Below, in pieces: positions 61,900-64,000 of a stretch of 64,000 nt of DNA. Location: NCBI GenBank assembly GCA_944320415.1, contig CALUHJ010000004.1, positions 1 to 64,000 on the forward strand. Reading direction: 5' to 3'. The translations under genes were made by a program, and so were the position numbers. The notes under the pieces are model-generated. The model made no database searches. It was given only the letters and a program-made list of their open reading frames with translations, and was not told the origin of the DNA. This stretch comes from an uncultured Bacteroidales bacterium (lineage in GTDB: Bacteria > Bacteroidota > Bacteroidia > Bacteroidales > P3). Numbering within the stretch: position 1 is the first letter of the stretch; each line of letters begins with the position of its first letter.

Positions 61900-62919
61900 A
61901 TGTCGCACAAAAGAAGCATGATAGTAATCCTGCATTTTCTGATATGGCTGCTGGTGATACTTTTTCCCCTCATTCCGCCATTGCATCACCGCGCAATCGA
62001 CAGGGAATTCGTAATACTGCATTCCATAAATGCTTCTATGATGCTCGTATGTTTTTATTCCAACTATTTGCTTTTCATCGACAAATTCCTGTTTGAAAAA
62101 AAATTCACGAAATTCATAAGCATAAATATCCTGATGATATTGGCATTCGCCTTGACAAACCACATCTGCGTAGGCCTTATTGCCGGCAAAGAACACGGAA
62201 ACATACCATTCGGACTTAATCTTGTGATGATATTGCGAAATTCGCTTTCACTCTTGCTTACACTCGGCATCTGCATAGGAGCAAAAATGAGCATCAAATG
62301 GCTTGAAACCGAAAAGGAACGCGAAAGAATAGAAAAACTCAAGGCCGAATGCGAATTACAGAACCTGAAAAACCAGATGAATCCTCACTTTCTGATAAAT
62401 ACATTGAACAACATATATGCTCTTGTAGGTATTTCGCAGGAGAAAGCCCAGGATGCAATACAGCAACTGAGCAAACTGTTGAGATACGTGCTCAGAGTAG
62501 ATGGACACAATCTTGTTCCGCTTGTTCAGGAAACGGATTTTCTAAAAAGCTACATAGAATTGATGAAACTGCGTCAGGGAAACAACGTGACGATAGAACA
62601 GAACATAGAAATAAACGACAGAACGGACAAGATGATAGCTCCTCTCATACACATAAGTCTTATCGAAAACGCATTCAAACACGGAATAAACTCCGGAGAA
62701 AAGTCAAAAATAGTCATAAACATACGGGAAACTGACGAAGGAATAAGTACTCTGATAAAAAACACTTATTTCCCAAAAGACAAAACAGACAAATCCGGCA
62801 GCGGAATAGGATTGCAACAAGTAGAAAAAAGGCTTAAACTGCAATATCCCTCAAAATACGACTACGAACACAAGATAGAAAACGGGTATTACATTGTGAA
62901 ATTGGACATAAAAGTATAG
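61900..62919 (+). CDS. LytS/YehU-type sensor histidine kinase
   Basis: From the ATG at 61900 the product has 339 residues with four hydrophobic segments (about 8-28, 40-60, 73-95 and 108-128), a coiled-coil linker and the His_kinase domain with the phosphoacceptor His in NQMNPHFLINTLNNIYAL and an HATPase part (LIENAFKHGIN, SGSGIGLQQVEKRL). The longer frame from 61834 contains a -7 box and is less likely. It is followed 18 bases later by its LytTR regulator and preceded eight bases (from 61834) by the MacB-type permease. Confidence 0.9.
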   Translation: MSHKRSMIVILHFLIWLLVILFPLIPPLHHRAIDREFVILHSINASMMLVCFYSNYLLFIDKFLFEKKFTKFISINILMILAFALTNHICVGLIAGKEHGNIPFGLNLVMILRNSLSLLLTLGICIGAKMSIKWLETEKERERIEKLKAECELQNLKNQMNPHFLINTLNNIYALVGISQEKAQDAIQQLSKLLRYVLRVDGHNLVPLVQETDFLKSYIELMKLRQGNNVTIEQNIEINDRTDKMIAPLIHISLIENAFKHGINSGEKSKIVINIRETDEGISTLIKNTYFPKDKTDKSGSGIGLQQVEKRLKLQYPSKYDYEHKIENGYYIVKLDIKV

Positions 62920-62937
62920 CCAAAACATATTTACGAC

Positions 62938-63690
62938 ATGCAACTGACCTGCATAGCAATCGACGATGAGCCTCTGGCATTAAGCCTAATGGATTCTTAC
63001 ATCAAAAAGACATCCTTTCTGGAAGGCTTGGGTTGTTTCAATTCCGCACTTGAGGCTTTGGAAACTATAAAAACACAAAAACCCGACATTATATTCCTGG
63101 ACATACAAATGCCCAATCTGAACGGTATGGATTTTGCGAAAAACATAGACGAAGACTCCAAAATAATCTTCACAACAGCTTTTGACCAATATGCCATAGA
63201 AGGCTACAAGGTAAACGCCTGCGACTATCTGCTAAAGCCCATAAGCTACAAGGATTTTTTTGAAGCAGTCGGCAAGATATACTCGTCAAAGTGCAAACAG
63301 GAAAGTCAGGTAAAAAATTCAAACTCATCAGATGGCATATTCATAAAGGCAGACGGCAAATTCGTGAAGGTGCTGTTCAACAGAATAACATATATTGAAG
63401 CCGTAAAGGACTACATAAAGATATGCTTCGATGACAAAACGGCAATGCCGCTTATGAGTCTCAACAGAATGAAAAACATAGAAAACGAACTGCCTGAAAA
63501 CTTTGTAAGAATACACAAGTCATTCATAATAAACACCGAAAAGATAGACTACATAGAACGCAATCATGTAATAATAGGCAATGTACGCATACCTATCGGA
63601 GGATATTTCAACGCCTCAAGAGAAATAAAAGACATGAAAACCCTCAGTTGCAGTGAACTGCTCGAACTTCTGAAAAAAGAGAAGTCATAA
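62938..63690 (+). CDS. LytTR-family response regulator
   Basis: A 250-residue regulator with a receiver domain (DDE near residue 9, phosphoacceptor Asp55 in IIFLDIQMPN, Lys in YLLKPISY) and a C-terminal LytTR DNA-binding domain (IFIKADGKFVKVLFNRITYIEAVKDYIKI in parts; FVRIHKSFIINTEKIDYIERN). LytTR proteins bind direct repeats spaced by about 21-22 bases. It probably controls the efflux operon of which it is last; its stop overlaps the stop of the convergent DUF3788 gene by six bases. Confidence 0.93.
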   Translation: MQLTCIAIDDEPLALSLMDSYIKKTSFLEGLGCFNSALEALETIKTQKPDIIFLDIQMPNLNGMDFAKNIDEDSKIIFTTAFDQYAIEGYKVNACDYLLKPISYKDFFEAVGKIYSSKCKQESQVKNSNSSDGIFIKADGKFVKVLFNRITYIEAVKDYIKICFDDKTAMPLMSLNRMKNIENELPENFVRIHKSFIINTEKIDYIERNHVIIGNVRIPIGGYFNASREIKDMKTLSCSELLELLKKEKS

Positions 63691-64000
63691 TTTCCTCTTC
63701 AGACAGTAAGCCCTTGCAAAATTCTCCACATCCTTTGTCTGTCTTATTTCAAATATCATCGGAATCATTTTGGAACTATGTTCTGTCTCAACAAATTCCC
63801 GCTTGTGCTTTTCATCTATGTCAGACAAGCGTATCGCATCCATATTCTTTTCAGTAAAAAACAAGACAAGTTTGAAATACCCTTCATGGACATGCAACCA
63901 TGCAATATTTTTCTTCTTTACAATCAATTTGCCCAGCCATGCTTTGCCGTCCCGATAGTAATTCCAGTTTAATTCCATGCCCTCTTTCAATGCAAAGGAC
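63685..64000 (-). CDS. DUF3788-like protein (5' cut by window edge)
   Basis: The frame is open from the right edge through the codons for SFALKEGMELNWNYYRD and ends at a TGA at 63685. The visible part (WNYYRDGKAWLGKLIVKKKNIAWLHVHEGYFKLVLFFTEKN) fits the compact DUF3788 family, where a Lys-rich strand region precedes a Gly-Tyr-Phe motif. The function is unknown. It is encoded convergent with the LytTR gene. Confidence 0.7.
   Translation of the reverse strand, partial: SFALKEGMELNWNYYRDGKAWLGKLIVKKKNIAWLHVHEGYFKLVLFFTEKNMDAIRLSDIDEKHKREFVETEHSSKMIPMIFEIRQTKDVENFARAYCLKRKL

Overview
The window reads as one stretch of a Bacteroidota chromosome, most likely order Bacteroidales. The promoters that can be recognised have the Bacteroidota form (TAnnTTTG near -7, sometimes TTTG or TTG about 19-21 bases upstream), and Shine-Dalgarno sites are mostly absent. 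The gene families also fit: a PorW/SprE-type type IX secretion lipoprotein, a TonB-dependent receptor with a DUF4249 lipoprotein, an S46 dipeptidyl-peptidase, a BatA/VWA protein, an HU-SPOR protein, a RprY-like regulator and DUF3078. I see no rRNA, tRNA, CRISPR array, prophage or insertion sequence. Coding density is high and most of the track is ordinary core genome.

Layout. 1-6.2 kb: the end of a repeat-type surface protein, a histidine kinase with hemW, a SIMPL protein, two lipoproteins and a DUF1015 protein. 6.3-11.2 kb: porW-like TPR lipoprotein, bactofilin, AtpZ-like and AtpI-position membrane proteins, a lipoprotein and a VTT-family membrane protein. 11.2-17.7 kb: a compact run of a coiled-coil envelope protein, a deaminase of the MTA/SAH family, a TonB-dependent receptor, a DUF4249 lipoprotein and a formylglycine-generating-enzyme-fold protein. 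17.7-26.1 kb: YebC, envelope proteins, a four-gene set (Cys/His-rich exported protein, ECF sigma factor, anti-sigma-like membrane protein, periplasmic heavy-metal-sensor-like protein), a FISUMP protein and two tandem thioredoxin-fold proteins. 26.2-38.5 kb: a class III aminotransferase, a ClpB that lacks the N-terminal domain, a 660-base non-coding stretch with a structured repeat element, glmM, two glycosyltransferases, metG and an ABC exporter. 38.5-48.5 kb (minus strand): a barrel protein behind a G10 tract, a phosphopantetheinyl transferase, an FKBP isomerase, an S46 peptidase, an M16 peptidase, an HU-SPOR protein, kdsB, a deoxynucleoside kinase, a Sua5/YrdC protein and pepE. 48.6-55.3 kb: BatA/VWA protein, DUF3078 protein, a small basic protein, kdsA, a RprY-like regulator and signal peptidase I. 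55.4-64 kb: an S41 peptidase, a TolC-MacA-MacB-type efflux operon that ends in its own LytS/LytTR-type two-component pair, and the end of a DUF3788 gene.

The most interesting places are (1) the leader of the N-domain-less clpB (a hairpin that buries a rare strong Shine-Dalgarno, a good sigma-54 -24/-12 match and a direct repeat), (2) the metal-sensing-like sigma factor cluster with a Cys/His-rich exported protein, (3) two families of intergenic palindromes, one of them a 143-base element with three tandem 22-base palindromes between inverted arms, (4) the G10 tract where the -33 box of a surface-protein promoter should be, and (5) a direct repeat with 21-base period ahead of the efflux/LytTR operon. 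None of these is proven to be a new system; they are sequence-level observations.
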